Below, in pieces: positions 8,573-16,875 of a DNA stretch of 64,000 bases. This DNA is from CAZRGV01 sp964599655 (lineage in GTDB: Bacteria > Planctomycetota > Planctomycetia > Isosphaerales > Isosphaeraceae), in contig CAZRGV010000006.1 of NCBI GenBank assembly GCA_964599655.1, forward strand, positions 25,570-89,569, written 5' to 3'. The translations under genes were made by a program, and so were the position numbers. The notes under the pieces were generated by a model. The model did not search any database. It was given only the letters and a program-made list of their open reading frames with translations, and was not told the DNA's origin. Numbering within the stretch: position 1 is the first letter of the stretch; each line of letters begins with the position of its first letter.

Positions 8573-9502
8573 ATGCTGAGCCCGTTTCTTCTAGGCGTTG
8601 TCGCAATGCTCCCCCTGGACGAGCCACGCCCTGTCGTGGTGACGACCGATTGTGGCGCCTCGATCGATGATCAGTGGGCCCTCGTCCACATGGCCGTTTC
8701 CCCTCGGATCGACCTCAAGGGGATCGTGACCAACCATGCTCCGACCCTCGACGCGCCGGCGGCCGAGACATCGGCCAGGTCGGTTCGCGAGGTGCTTTCG
8801 TCTCTGCCCGAACGCATTCGCCCTCCGGTCATCGTCGGTTCCAGCGGGCCTCTGGAACGTCGCGACTCCGTCCATCACAACGCGGGAGTTACGTTCCTGC
8901 TCGAGCAGTCGAAGGGACATTCCTCTGCGAATCGGCTTGTGGTCGTGGTGATTGGCGCGGCCACGGATGTCGCCTCGGCCTTGCGGATCGATCCCTCCTG
9001 GGCCGATCGGGTCGAAATTCTCGCGATGGCCTTCAACGCCTGGCCCGATGGAGGTGATCCCTGGAACGTCAAGAACGACGTCAGAGCCTGGCAGATCCTG
9101 CTTGAGTCTCATGTGCCCATCACCGTGGGAGACGACGCCGTCTCTCGAAACGCGCTCACCCTGTCAACGGCGGCGGCACGGAAGCGATTGGGCCAACGAG
9201 GCAAGGCCGGTTCCCGCCTGACCAACGCCTTTGACCGATGGCTCGAAGCGAATCCGGAGATGGCAAGGCATCTGACTGGCGCGGTGGATCGCTGGCCGAT
9301 TTGGGATGAGGTGGTGACCGCCGACCTGCTCGATTTGACCTCGAGCGAGACACGACCCCGACCGGTCCTTCGGGACGATCGGACGTTCGATCACGACCGG
9401 GGACAAGGTCAGATACGCTGGATCACGTCGATCGACGCCGCACACCTCTGGGACGATCTTTCCAGGAGTCTTGACAAGGTCGAGGCGCTCGAAACTCCTT
9501 GA
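8573..9502 (+). CDS. inosine-uridine preferring nucleoside hydrolase family protein, possibly exported
   Basis: A 309-residue protein. Its N-terminal motif VVVTTDCGASIDDQWAL is a variant of the D-x-D-x-G-x-D-D calcium-binding signature of nucleoside hydrolases: the first Asp is Thr and an extra residue separates G from DD. Other family blocks are GIVTNHAP, LLEQSKGH, VVVIGAATDVASAL and ILAMAFNAWPDGGDPWN, where the canonical family has N-x-x-x-D. ATG 8573 begins a hydrophobic leader (MLSPFLLGVVAMLPL) that may be a signal peptide; ATG 8516 is an alternative. Because the signature is altered, ribohydrolase activity is not certain. It diverges from the GspF-like gene and ends before a hairpin. Confidence 0.75.
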   Translation: MLSPFLLGVVAMLPLDEPRPVVVTTDCGASIDDQWALVHMAVSPRIDLKGIVTNHAPTLDAPAAETSARSVREVLSSLPERIRPPVIVGSSGPLERRDSVHHNAGVTFLLEQSKGHSSANRLVVVVIGAATDVASALRIDPSWADRVEILAMAFNAWPDGGDPWNVKNDVRAWQILLESHVPITVGDDAVSRNALTLSTAAARKRLGQRGKAGSRLTNAFDRWLEANPEMARHLTGAVDRWPIWDEVVTADLLDLTSSETRPRPVLRDDRTFDHDRGQGQIRWITSIDAAHLWDDLSRSLDKVEALETP

Positions 9503-9570
9503 GTGGACGTCGTGCCACCCGTCGGCCGACACACAAGAGTCGGCGAGCCGGAGGCGTGAGGGAAACGAAA

Positions 9571-9610
9571 CCGGAACGGTCGTCCACAGGCCGCGTGGAG
9601 ACCGTTCCGG
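9571..9610. terminator. hairpin between convergent genes, likely bidirectional terminator
   Basis: A 10-bp perfect stem (CCGGAACGGT at 9571-9580, ACCGTTCCGG at 9601-9610) encloses a second 5-bp stem (TCCAC/GTGGA). It lies between the convergent nucleoside hydrolase and HAF-repeat genes. The A-rich left flank gives a modest T tract for the minus strand. Just upstream, the phrase GGCGAGCCGGAGGCGTGAGG (about 9542-9561) resembles a short motif that I recall as recurrent in planctomycete intergenic DNA. Confidence 0.6.
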
Positions 9611-9641
9611 CTTGAAGCGTCCGCGCCGTCGAGAGGCTCGA

Positions 9642-10829
9642 TCAGTTTCCGCTGAGGGCGAGTCGTCGCCGTCGAAGCCGATGCGCGCCGATCGCTAGCG
9701 TCGCGACGGCGAACATCGCAAACGTGGTTGGCTCGGGAATGGGCGACGGGAAGCCAGGGCCGGTATTGCCAATGGGGGTCAGCAGGAACGCGTGCTGGCT
9801 GCCATCGGTCATCGTGCCCCAACCCACGATCTGGCCCGCGTCGTTGATGCCCGTGGCGCCGTTCAGGACCGTGAAATCCGAGCCAGCGGGCAGGAACTTG
9901 TTCAGGTCGATCATCTCCTTACCATCCCAGATGAACGCCCGGTACTCGTTCATCGAGTCGATGTTCCAGCCGACGACCTGGCCGACCGAGTTGATCCCGT
10001 CGGCGAAGCTCGACTTGCCGAGGGTGCCGAGATCCTGCATCTGGCCGTTACTGTAGAGGAACGCGTGCGTCGCGCCTCCGTTGACCTCGGACGCTCCCGC
10101 AATCTGACCCGAGGGGTTGATGGCGAAGGCCCAACTATTCTTACCGCCGAGCGTCCCCAGATCTTGCATCTGGTTGTTGACGCTCAAGAACGCATGGGTC
10201 GATCCGTCGGCGAGCTGGGCCGAACCGACGATCTGACCCGAGTCGTTGATGGCACGGGCATCGCTGGTATTGCCGCCCAGCGTGCCGAGATCGGTCAACT
10301 GACCGTTGCTGTAGAGGAAGCCGTGCTGTTGTCCGTTGGCCGTCTCGGACGAACCGACGACCTGTCCGAAGGAGTTGATTCCGAGCGCTCCGCCGTAACG
10401 GCCCCCCAGCGTGTCGATTTGCGTCGTCTGACCATTCGTCTGAACGAACGCGCGCTGGAAGTTGCCACTGTTCGTCGAGATCGGCAAGGAGCCCACGACC
10501 TGACCGGCGCTGTTGATGCCGTAGGTGACGCTGTACCCGTTGCCCAGCCCACTGACCGGGGTCATCGGACTGGTCGAGGCCGACGACGCGGTGCTCGATT
10601 GCGCATCCGTGGGCTGGGTATCGAGCGGCCCTGTGGTAAAGGCTTGGCCCTGAGACGTTCCGAAGACGCGACCACTGTTGGTGATGCCTTTGACGTCACC
10701 GATTCCGAGGTCGGTGACCTTCACGGCCGGACTGCTGATCGCATCGGCCTTGAGCGAAGGCGCTCCCGCTGCGACTAAGCCCGCGGCGGCCAGCGTCCAG
10801 CCGGCCCAGCCTTTGATGCGTGCTCTCAT
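9642..10829 (-). CDS. HAF-repeat protein with PEP-CTERM sorting signal
   Basis: A 395-residue exported protein. Signal peptide at residues 1-28 (GWTLAAAGLVAAGAPSLKADA). The middle holds about seven HAF-type repeats of the form LGTLGG-x-S-x-A-x-x-IN-x-x-GQ(V/I)VG-(S/W), roughly residues 40-350, for example LGTLGGNTSDARAINDSGQI. The C-terminus PIPEPTTFAMFAVATLAIGAHRLRRRR is a PEP-CTERM signal: PEP motif, membrane segment and Arg cluster, cut by an exosortase that is not in this window. HAF repeats are thought to form a beta-propeller. The protein is expected at the cell surface or in exopolymer. Precise role unknown. Start ATG 10829 lies at the signal peptide, about 110 bases below a good promoter. 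Confidence 0.88.
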   Translation of the reverse strand: MRARIKGWAGWTLAAAGLVAAGAPSLKADAISSPAVKVTDLGIGDVKGITNSGRVFGTSQGQAFTTGPLDTQPTDAQSSTASSASTSPMTPVSGLGNGYSVTYGINSAGQVVGSLPISTNSGNFQRAFVQTNGQTTQIDTLGGRYGGALGINSFGQVVGSSETANGQQHGFLYSNGQLTDLGTLGGNTSDARAINDSGQIVGSAQLADGSTHAFLSVNNQMQDLGTLGGKNSWAFAINPSGQIAGASEVNGGATHAFLYSNGQMQDLGTLGKSSFADGINSVGQVVGWNIDSMNEYRAFIWDGKEMIDLNKFLPAGSDFTVLNGATGINDAGQIVGWGTMTDGSQHAFLLTPIGNTGPGFPSPIPEPTTFAMFAVATLAIGAHRLRRRRLALSGN

Positions 10830-11168
10830 CCTGCTCTCTCCATGGCAGTAATCCGAGAGGGTCGGCAGTCCGGTTCTGGGGTCCCATCCCCGCTGTCATC
10901 GCCGGGCCGATGCCCGTCACGGCTGTCTACCCTCGGACGGGGGGGGACTCTAAGGAAGGCGAAAAAATCCGTCAAGTCGGATCGATTCAAGTTTGGCGCG
11001 AGACCCGCCGAATAAGGGAGGATTCGAGGTGTGTCGAAATCCCTGCTGCGCGCCTCAATCGCCATCGATTATGATAGGCTTCGCGTTTTGGCTCCCGCCT
11101 GCTTCGATGCGCTCTAACCGTCGTGTGGCCAAGGCGATCGAACAAAACACGCCCTGGGAGTTCCCCCC
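10830..11168. other. divergent intergenic region
   Basis: About 340 bases between the divergent HAF-repeat and symporter genes. Besides the minus-strand promoter at 10947-10975 there is a TATGAT (11070-11075) that could be the -10 box for the symporter, though I find no good -35. A run of seven G lies at 10940-10946. No gene seen. Confidence 0.45.
10947..10975 (-). promoter_or_regulatory. sigma70-type promoter for the HAF/PEP-CTERM gene
   Basis: Reading the minus strand, TTGACG (plus 10970-10975) is followed after 17 bases by TAGAGT (plus 10947-10952). Start would be near 10940, leaving a leader of about 110 bases before ATG 10829. The AT-rich spacer (run of T) also suits a promoter. Not tested. 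Confidence 0.5.
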
Positions 11169-12524
11169 TTGACCACCCCCGTCGCCTCGAACGCGTCCAG
11201 TCGCCCAGGCGATCAACGAAGTCTCTTGAATTGGTGGCACCGAACTCCGTTGTATCTGCGGATTCTCGGTGGGCTGGTGCTGGGTGTGATCGCGGGGGTG
11301 ATTCTCGGTCCGAACGCCGAGGCGCTCGCGATTCCAAGCCGCTTGATTCTTCGGCTCTTAGGCGCCCTGGCGCCTCCGCTGATCCTCGTCGCGGTGGTCC
11401 ATACCCTGATGACCGCCGAGATACAGCCACACATCGCGCGCCGGCTGTTTGGCTTGCTCGTTCTGAATACTCTCGTGGCCATCACCATCGGCCTCTTGGT
11501 GGCCAACGTCGTCCAACCCGGCCGTTGGGGTAAGCTGACCCCACCACGATCGGCGGAGTCGGCCACCAAGGCCACCGAGGATGCCGCGCCCAACCCCTTG
11601 CTCCTGTTTCTCGACAACGTGCCGAGGAGCCTGCTTGGTCCGCTCGGCGACCAGGGGAGCGTCATTGGCGTCATCCTGATCGCCCTGGCGTTCGGGGTTG
11701 CTCTCCGAAGTCGCCGTCGAGAGGAGATTCGCACGGTCGAGGATGTCGTTAAGGTGGCCTACGACCTATTGATCGTTGTGCTGCACTGGATCATCGACCT
11801 CGTCCCGCTCGGCGTTTTTGGCGTTGTCGCCCGTGTCATCGGCACCGAGGGATTCCAGCCATTCGCGGCGATGGGGGCGTTCGTCGGGGCGGTCCTGCTC
11901 GGACTGTTGCTTCAGACCGCGTATTACCTTGTTCGAATCCGCCTCTGGTCGTGGGTGAGTCCGTGGCGGGTTCTGAAAGGAACCCGAGACGCGCTCGTCA
12001 TGGCCTTCTCAACGGCCAGTTCCACCGCCACGATGCCCGTGACCTACACCTGCCTGCGCGAGCAGGTTGGTCTTCGTGAAGAGTCGGCCAGCATGGGCTC
12101 TCTGGTCGGGGCCAACTTCAACAACGATGGAACCGCGCTCTACGAGGCGATGGCGGCCCTGTTCATCGCGCAGATGATCGGTCGAGGACTGACGCTTCCC
12201 GAGCAACTTCTCGTCGTTCTGACCTCGGTCATCGCTTCGGTGGGGGCCGCGGGGATTCCCGAGGCGGGACTCGTCACCATGACCCTAGTCTTCAAGGCCG
12301 TCCACCTTCCGGTCGAGTACATCCCGTTGCTATTCACGATCGACTGGTTCCTCGACCGTTGCCGCACCGCCATCAACGTCCTTGGGGACATCAACGTGAG
12401 CTGCCTGCTGGATGGCAAGGTACCGGAATCGCCCGGTCGGCTCGTGTCGCCTCCCCAACCGACGCTTGAGCCATTGTCTGTAGAACCGGAGATCGTAACG
12501 AACGACGGCCAGGACGCACGTTGA
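11169..12524 (+). CDS. dicarboxylate/amino acid:cation symporter (DAACS family)
   Basis: Inner-membrane symporter of 451 residues that takes up dicarboxylates or acidic amino acids with Na+ or H+. Family marks are YLRILGGLVLGVIAGVILGP at the first membrane helix, the serine-rich re-entrant loop FSTASSTATMPVTYTCLREQ (hairpin HP1) and GANFNNDGTALYEAMAALF, the equivalent of the NMDGT substrate/cation site with Asn-Asn-Asp-Gly-Thr instead of Asn-Met-Asp-Gly-Thr. The last hairpin is IASVGAAGIPEAGLVTMTLV. The start is a TTG at 11169 preceded by GGGAG at 8 bases; no ATG is available before the first helix. It converges with the lipase gene. Confidence 0.9.
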   Translation: MTTPVASNASSRPGDQRSLLNWWHRTPLYLRILGGLVLGVIAGVILGPNAEALAIPSRLILRLLGALAPPLILVAVVHTLMTAEIQPHIARRLFGLLVLNTLVAITIGLLVANVVQPGRWGKLTPPRSAESATKATEDAAPNPLLLFLDNVPRSLLGPLGDQGSVIGVILIALAFGVALRSRRREEIRTVEDVVKVAYDLLIVVLHWIIDLVPLGVFGVVARVIGTEGFQPFAAMGAFVGAVLLGLLLQTAYYLVRIRLWSWVSPWRVLKGTRDALVMAFSTASSTATMPVTYTCLREQVGLREESASMGSLVGANFNNDGTALYEAMAALFIAQMIGRGLTLPEQLLVVLTSVIASVGAAGIPEAGLVTMTLVFKAVHLPVEYIPLLFTIDWFLDRCRTAINVLGDINVSCLLDGKVPESPGRLVSPPQPTLEPLSVEPEIVTNDGQDAR

Positions 12525-12543
12525 ACTTGATCGGAACCAGGAT

Positions 12544-13350
12544 TCATTCCTCAATCGCTCGAGGGACGCGCCCGTTCAGAACCGCCTTCACGTCAATCGG
12601 GACCAGATTCTCGACGATACCGCAATACAGGGCCTTTAGCCGAGGCGGCAGGGTTCCTCGAGGGGCGTCGGTCCACCAGTTCATTTGCCGAAGGTGGTCG
12701 GTCGGCCAGATCGGCAGCGGGGTGCCGAAGGCCTCGGAAGAGACCACGGAAACCAGGCCGTCATTGGGACCCTCCCAGCGGCCGAGCATGGCGTGAAGCC
12801 GCCGGAGCGGCCAGCAAATGTCATCGGGAGGAGGATCGCCGGCCACGCTGAAACAGGCCACCCCTTCGGGTTCGGGAGTCGCCTCATGCCAGGCCCTCGC
12901 GGTCTTTTGCGTCACGTCGACGAACCCGCGATGATCAAGCCCCATCGCGGTGAGCAGTCGATAAACCGGGCTCAATCGACGCTGCGCGACATCGGCCAGG
13001 ATCGATCCCAGGTGCGGTGTCGCGATCGTCGTCACGCTCAGAACACGGCCCGCCCAGTCGGGATCCGTCAGCAGTTGCCGGGCGTCGAGCCCGCCCATGC
13101 TGTGGCCGATGATATGCACCGGCTCATCCGGAAACACCGCTCGAATGCGCTCGCCAAGCTTCTTCCCTCGCCGCTCGATACCGGCGGTGGGATGCACTCG
13201 AGTCACCAGAACCCGGTTACCGGCCGCGCGCAAGAATTCCGGAATTCCCCGGAAATAGGTCGCGAGAGTGATCGGACCTAAACCGATACGCTCGAAACCA
13301 AACAAGCCGTGCGCCAGGACCACGGGCGCCATCAATCGTGGGCAGATCAA
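12544..13350 (-). CDS. alpha/beta-hydrolase, triacylglycerol-lipase-like
   Basis: A 268-residue alpha/beta hydrolase. Near the N-terminus PVVLAHGLFGFERIG supplies the HG oxyanion-hole motif of lipases, and VHIIGHSMGGLDARQLL gives the G-x-S-x-G nucleophile elbow (Ser near residue 93). TTIATPHLGS and NDGLVSVVS (Asp of the triad) and a late His (WPTDHLRQMNWW) fit bacterial lipases of the Pseudomonas/Burkholderia type. No clear signal peptide is seen, so it may be cytoplasmic or membrane-associated. ATG at 13350 or at codon 7 could be the start. No foldase gene is adjacent. Substrate, short or long acyl ester, cannot be decided. Confidence 0.82.
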   Translation of the reverse strand: MICPRLMAPVVLAHGLFGFERIGLGPITLATYFRGIPEFLRAAGNRVLVTRVHPTAGIERRGKKLGERIRAVFPDEPVHIIGHSMGGLDARQLLTDPDWAGRVLSVTTIATPHLGSILADVAQRRLSPVYRLLTAMGLDHRGFVDVTQKTARAWHEATPEPEGVACFSVAGDPPPDDICWPLRRLHAMLGRWEGPNDGLVSVVSSEAFGTPLPIWPTDHLRQMNWWTDAPRGTLPPRLKALYCGIVENLVPIDVKAVLNGRVPRAIEE

Positions 13351-13649
13351 GGGTGTCGCTCTCTGATGGCGCGACTCGCCTTCACCTACCCTGGACGGTC
13401 GCCACCTTCAAAGGTCGGAAAAAAATCCTCCGTGCCGACCTTTCACTAAAGAAAGTATAGCCGCAAAACCGAGGCCAGGAATTCCTTGCGATCAGAAATC
13501 ACGCAAACATTTCTGGCCGCTTGCCGTTTATCCTGTTTACGAGGAAATTGACGAGAAAGTTCGACGTCGTCGCCGGGTGCACCCGAAACCGCATGCGGCG
13601 TGCGTGTTGAGTTCGGACTTCGAGACGTCCCGGGATGGGGAGGACTTCG
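13351..13649. other. divergent intergenic region with a 9-bp inverted repeat
   Basis: About 300 bases between the divergent lipase and the small conserved gene. It contains AAAGGTCGG (13410-13418) and its reverse complement CCGACCTTT (13435-13443), separated by 16 A-rich bases. This could be an operator or an RNA hairpin; no downstream T tract suggests a terminator. No gene seen. Confidence 0.5.
13410..13443. repeat. inverted repeat AAAGGTCGG / CCGACCTTT
   Basis: Perfect 9-bp dyad with a 16-base spacer in the regulatory region between divergent genes 12544-13350 and 13650-13913. The arm spacing, about 2.5 helical turns centre to centre, would suit a dimeric repressor. Function is inferred. 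Confidence 0.45.
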
Positions 13650-13913
13650 ATGCACATGCATGGCATTGTCCAGACAGCGATCCTGGAGGAGAATCCACCG
13701 GGCAGTGAGTCGATCGAGATGGTCTTGGTGGTGCAGGGCGTCGGGCGGGACCAACCCCGTAAGATCATAATTCCGTTCGACTTGCTGCTACGAGACGAAT
13801 CGCTTGACGTCGACCGAATTCAGGGACACGCCTTCCAGGCCGAAGTCGACGAGGATGGCCCTAAGCGTTGGGTCGTTCGCGAAATTGCTTTTGCCGGCCA
13901 TCGGATCTTATGA
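13650..13913 (+). CDS. small conserved-looking protein of unknown function
   Basis: 87 residues (MHMHGIVQTAILEENPPGSE...). ATG 13650 is preferred over the in-frame ATG 13635 because GGGGAGG at 13637-13643 then sits 6 bases upstream as a strong ribosome site. The protein alternates short strand-like stretches (VLVVQGV, KIIIPFDLLL, HAFQAEV, RWVVREIAF) and looks like a compact all-beta domain. No signal peptide, cysteine or catalytic motif is visible. I do not recognise the family. Its end overlaps the end of the convergent glycosyltransferase gene by 6 bases. Confidence 0.65.
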   Translation: MHMHGIVQTAILEENPPGSESIEMVLVVQGVGRDQPRKIIIPFDLLLRDESLDVDRIQGHAFQAEVDEDGPKRWVVREIAFAGHRIL

Positions 13914-15095
13914 CCGGGGTGATCCCTGGAAGCGTCGGATTTTGCCATCGAGGCGGGCGTTCGCGAGAAGTTGGCGGTAAAGAGCCACGTAACGACCCGC
14001 GATGATGTTCAGGGCGAACTCCTTCTCGATGCGTTGCTTCGCGGCAACACCGAGCCTTCGTCCCAGGTCGGGATCTCCCAGAATTCGCCGCAAAGCCGCC
14101 GTCCAGTTCTCGGGTCGGTCCGGACGGATCAACAATCCGGTCTGGTTCTCGTCGATGAGATCGACGTTGCCGCCGATGGACGACGCGACACATGGCAATC
14201 CAGTCGCCATGGCTTCGAGCAACGAGTTGCTCATGCCTTCGGCAACGCTTGGCAGCACAAAGACATCGGCGGCTCGAAGATACGAGGCCGGATCGGGCAC
14301 CGCCCCCAAAAAGTGCACTTGGCCGGCGATTCCGAGGGCTCTTGTGCGTTGTCGAAGCCGGTCTCGATCGGGGCCATCCCCGACGAGGAGGAGGTTCGCC
14401 TGGACCTGTTGGGTCAGGTCCGACCAGGCGTCGAGCAAAACATCGAGATTCTTCTGGGGATGGAGTCGACCCGTGAAAAGAACGCGGGGACGCGGCGGCA
14501 GTTCGGCTTCGACCTCGCTGGGACCCGGATGAAATCGACGGGTATCGACACCGCTCGCCATTCGAGACAGACGAGCGGCCGGCACGCCTAGAGCGAGCCA
14601 TTCCCGCTCAATGTCCGCCGAGATCGCCGCGAAGGCGGTGTTTCGAAGGATCAGGCGCCGGAGGATTGGGAAACCCTTTGTGCGTGTCAGCTCTTGCGCT
14701 TCACCGTAATAACCCGAACTGGCCGGCTGAACCAGGGTCGGCGCGCCCTTGAGCCAGGGGCGGGCCAGCCCGGTCGCAATGGCCTCCCAGAGTCCCTGAT
14801 GGGTATGGACGAGGTCGTACGACGCTCGCAACCGCCTCAACGCATGAAAAACGCCGGCGACGAAGGTCAGGCCAAACAGGGGACCTCGGGGCGAGGTGCG
14901 CACCCATCGCCGCACCTGAACACCGCGAACGACGTCGTCGCGTGGTAAACTTGGCTCGTACTTGGTCACGACCTGGACCAGGTGGCCGATTCGTACCAAC
15001 TCGGCGCCTTGCTCCAACGCCTGACGTTCCGCGCCACTCTGAAATGGGTGGAAGTGACTGACGACGAAGCAGACGCGGATCGGGTTCTCGTTCAT
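13908..15095 (-). CDS. glycosyltransferase family 4
   Basis: A 395-residue GT-B enzyme that uses a nucleotide-activated sugar and retains the anomeric configuration. The N-terminal half (IRVCFVVSHFHPFQSGAERQ) is the glyco_trans_4_4 acceptor domain with its Gly-Ala-Glu-Arg loop. The C-terminal half begins near PRVLFTGRLHPQKNLDVLLD and holds the nucleotide-sugar EX7E motif in FVLPSVAEGMSNSLLEAMAT. It has no membrane segment and would act on the cytoplasmic face. No other polysaccharide genes adjoin it, so the product is unknown. Confidence 0.9.
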   Translation of the reverse strand: MNENPIRVCFVVSHFHPFQSGAERQALEQGAELVRIGHLVQVVTKYEPSLPRDDVVRGVQVRRWVRTSPRGPLFGLTFVAGVFHALRRLRASYDLVHTHQGLWEAIATGLARPWLKGAPTLVQPASSGYYGEAQELTRTKGFPILRRLILRNTAFAAISADIEREWLALGVPAARLSRMASGVDTRRFHPGPSEVEAELPPRPRVLFTGRLHPQKNLDVLLDAWSDLTQQVQANLLLVGDGPDRDRLRQRTRALGIAGQVHFLGAVPDPASYLRAADVFVLPSVAEGMSNSLLEAMATGLPCVASSIGGNVDLIDENQTGLLIRPDRPENWTAALRRILGDPDLGRRLGVAAKQRIEKEFALNIIAGRYVALYRQLLANARLDGKIRRFQGSPRS

Positions 15096-15175
15096 GCTCT
15101 GGAGACCCGAGAAATCGTTCCCGAGCCGACTCTGGACCGACGACCAGGTTTACCGTCTGTCCACGGATGTCGATG

Positions 15176-15205
15176 AAAAAACCCGGCTTCCCCGAGGAAG
15201 CCGGG
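15176..15205 (-). terminator. Rho-independent terminator of the Tyr/Thr-rich repeat gene
   Basis: A perfect 10-bp GC-rich stem (CCCGGCTTCC at 15182-15191; GGAAGCCGGG at 15196-15205) with a CCGA loop, followed on the minus strand by six T (A run at 15176-15181). It sits 42 bases past the stop of the gene at 15248-16348 and separates it from the glycosyltransferase. Confidence 0.92.
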
Positions 15206-15247
15206 ACACGAGGGAGCAGTCCAACTCATTGGAGACGATCACCAGGA

Positions 15248-16348
15248 TCAGTGATTGATCCGAAGGCTCGACACCTGGCGATTGGAATCGTCGAGGAAGC
15301 GACCGCCTGCCGAGGTAATCGTGCCATAAGGCGTGGTCTTGCCATCGGTTTCCGCGATTTGGACGGCCCAGTCGCCATCGGGGAGAACGACTTCAAAGTA
15401 ACCCTGTTCGTTGCTCGTCGCCTCGCGATCCTTGTACCGCTGGCGGAGGTCGGAGAAGACGACCTTGACCCTCGCCTGCGGTTGGTTGTCGCTCCCAGAG
15501 ACGACCTCGCCACGCAAGGCGCCGGGAGCAAGCGACGATGCCCGGGGACGCATGACGGTCGGTGTCGGCTTGTACGATTGGCGCTCGATCGGCTCCGGCG
15601 GCGCGGAGACGCCACCTTCCGCCGGAGGAGGCGGCGAAACCGGGGTCTCGGCTCCTGCGGAGCCGGGCTTCTCTGGCGTGGGAGTTACCGGAGTCGGGAA
15701 CTCGAACGGAGGCTCAGCTCCGGTCGATCCGGGTTCCGCGCCCGAGGGAGCCGGACTCGTGTTGCCCGCTCCGGTACCGCGTCCGCCCGGCTCGCTCTCA
15801 ATCGCCACAGGAGGCGCCTTGGCGGCCCCCTTTTTATTGCCGCCAGCTTGCGGAGCGACCTGGACCGAGCTGGTCGTGGTCGCCGATGGAACCGCGCAAG
15901 GATCGCAGGTGTAGGATGTTGGGGTCAGCGAGGGCAAGTCGAGCGTCGTGGTCGTGGGCCAGTAGGTCGTCGCGTAATAGGTTGTGGGCGTCAGGTCAAC
16001 ATAATACGAACTGGTCGTGGTATAAAACGGTCGAGCCGCGAGTCTCCGCCGGACCGCCAGACTGGTGGTTTGATACGACGTGCCGACCAGGTAGGCTGTC
16101 GGTTCCACGTAGTAGGTCGTCGGCGTCAGGACCGACGACGTGTAGACCGTCGGGGTCAGCACGCTGTAAGTCGTCGGGACGTAATACGAGGTGCTGGCGT
16201 AGTACGTTGTCGGAACAGTCAGTACCGAAGGAACATAGACGGTTTCGACGACGCCGCTAGAGCGGCCCAGGTGCGCCTGGGCTCTCGGCAGGGTGATCGC
16301 GCAGAGCGACGCCGAGACTAGGAAGGCGCGAGCAACGAACGGTCGCAT
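15248..16348 (-). CDS. exported Tyr/Thr/Pro-repeat protein with C-terminal carboxypeptidase-regulatory-like domain
   Basis: 366 residues from ATG 16348. Signal peptide at residues 1-25 (FLVSASLCAITLPRAQA). Residues 35-140 are built of imperfect TPTTYY / VPTTYY / TSSYYV units, remarkably rich in Thr, Tyr, Ser and Val. Residues 150-260 are Pro/Gly/Glu/Ala-rich and probably disordered. The last 100 residues (LRGEVVSGSDNQPQARVKVV ... EQGYFEVVLPDGDWAVQI) resemble a carboxypeptidase regulatory-like beta-sandwich, often used as a surface stalk or sugar-binding module. A two-cysteine patch (TCDPCAV) lies between the first two regions. Likely a cell-surface or stalk component; no enzyme function is suggested. 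Confidence 0.75.
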   Translation of the reverse strand: MRPFVARAFLVSASLCAITLPRAQAHLGRSSGVVETVYVPSVLTVPTTYYASTSYYVPTTYSVLTPTVYTSSVLTPTTYYVEPTAYLVGTSYQTTSLAVRRRLAARPFYTTTSSYYVDLTPTTYYATTYWPTTTTLDLPSLTPTSYTCDPCAVPSATTTSSVQVAPQAGGNKKGAAKAPPVAIESEPGGRGTGAGNTSPAPSGAEPGSTGAEPPFEFPTPVTPTPEKPGSAGAETPVSPPPPAEGGVSAPPEPIERQSYKPTPTVMRPRASSLAPGALRGEVVSGSDNQPQARVKVVFSDLRQRYKDREATSNEQGYFEVVLPDGDWAVQIAETDGKTTPYGTITSAGGRFLDDSNRQVSSLRINH

Positions 16349-16602
16349 GGTTGTCGTCTCCAGGGAGCCCGGACCAACCCGAGATTCGGCGACCATGCCG
16401 AATTCCCGAGGGTACGCTTCCCTTCCCAGATTAACAAACGAAGGCGGGAGTACCAAGCGTCACGATCGATTCTCAAGGCGCAATCCCATCCTGAGTCGTC
16501 GGTTGTTTTGTGCCGAAGGCAGGAAATTGCGTGCCGGACGGAAATCTGCCATGATTGAGGAAGTTGGACAACGTGCCGATCGAATCGAAGGAATTGGATC
16601 CC

Positions 16603-16875
16603 ATGGTGAACCCTCGCGACGTCGACGCCGTGCTCGACCGCGACTTCCTCGAAACGCGTGCCCGGATCCTGGAGGTGGCCGCCGCCCTCGACCGGATCGA
16701 CCGGGCGCCCGAGCACCCAGGACACAGCCCCAACCGCCGCCTGGCTCAGATCCGCCAGGCTCTCGAAGCCCTGCTCGTTCCCGAACCCAGCCGGGCGGAA
16801 ACCATCCAACACATCTTTTCTCTCGACTATGATCCTGACTGGCGGGAGAAGTTCGGCCTCGACACGGCTCGTTAG
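16603..16875 (+). CDS. small helical protein of unknown function
   Basis: About 90 residues from ATG 16603; the same frame can be opened from TTG 16555. The composition is strongly helical and charged: DVDAVLDRDFLETRARILEV, then RRLAQIRQALEALL, with a conserved-looking end IFSLDYDPDWREKFGL. No signal peptide or membrane segment. I do not recognise the family. It diverges from the Tyr/Thr-repeat gene 254 bases away and is the first of a series of short genes up to 18.3 kb. Confidence 0.6.
   Translation: MVNPRDVDAVLDRDFLETRARILEVAAALDRIDRAPEHPGHSPNRRLAQIRQALEALLVPEPSRAETIQHIFSLDYDPDWREKFGLDTAR

Noticed and set aside
9792..10778. A 328-codon plus-strand open frame
   Set aside because: It lies antisense to the HAF-repeat gene, whose signal peptide, repeats and PEP-CTERM signal prove the minus strand is coding. 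Long antisense frames are expected at this GC content.
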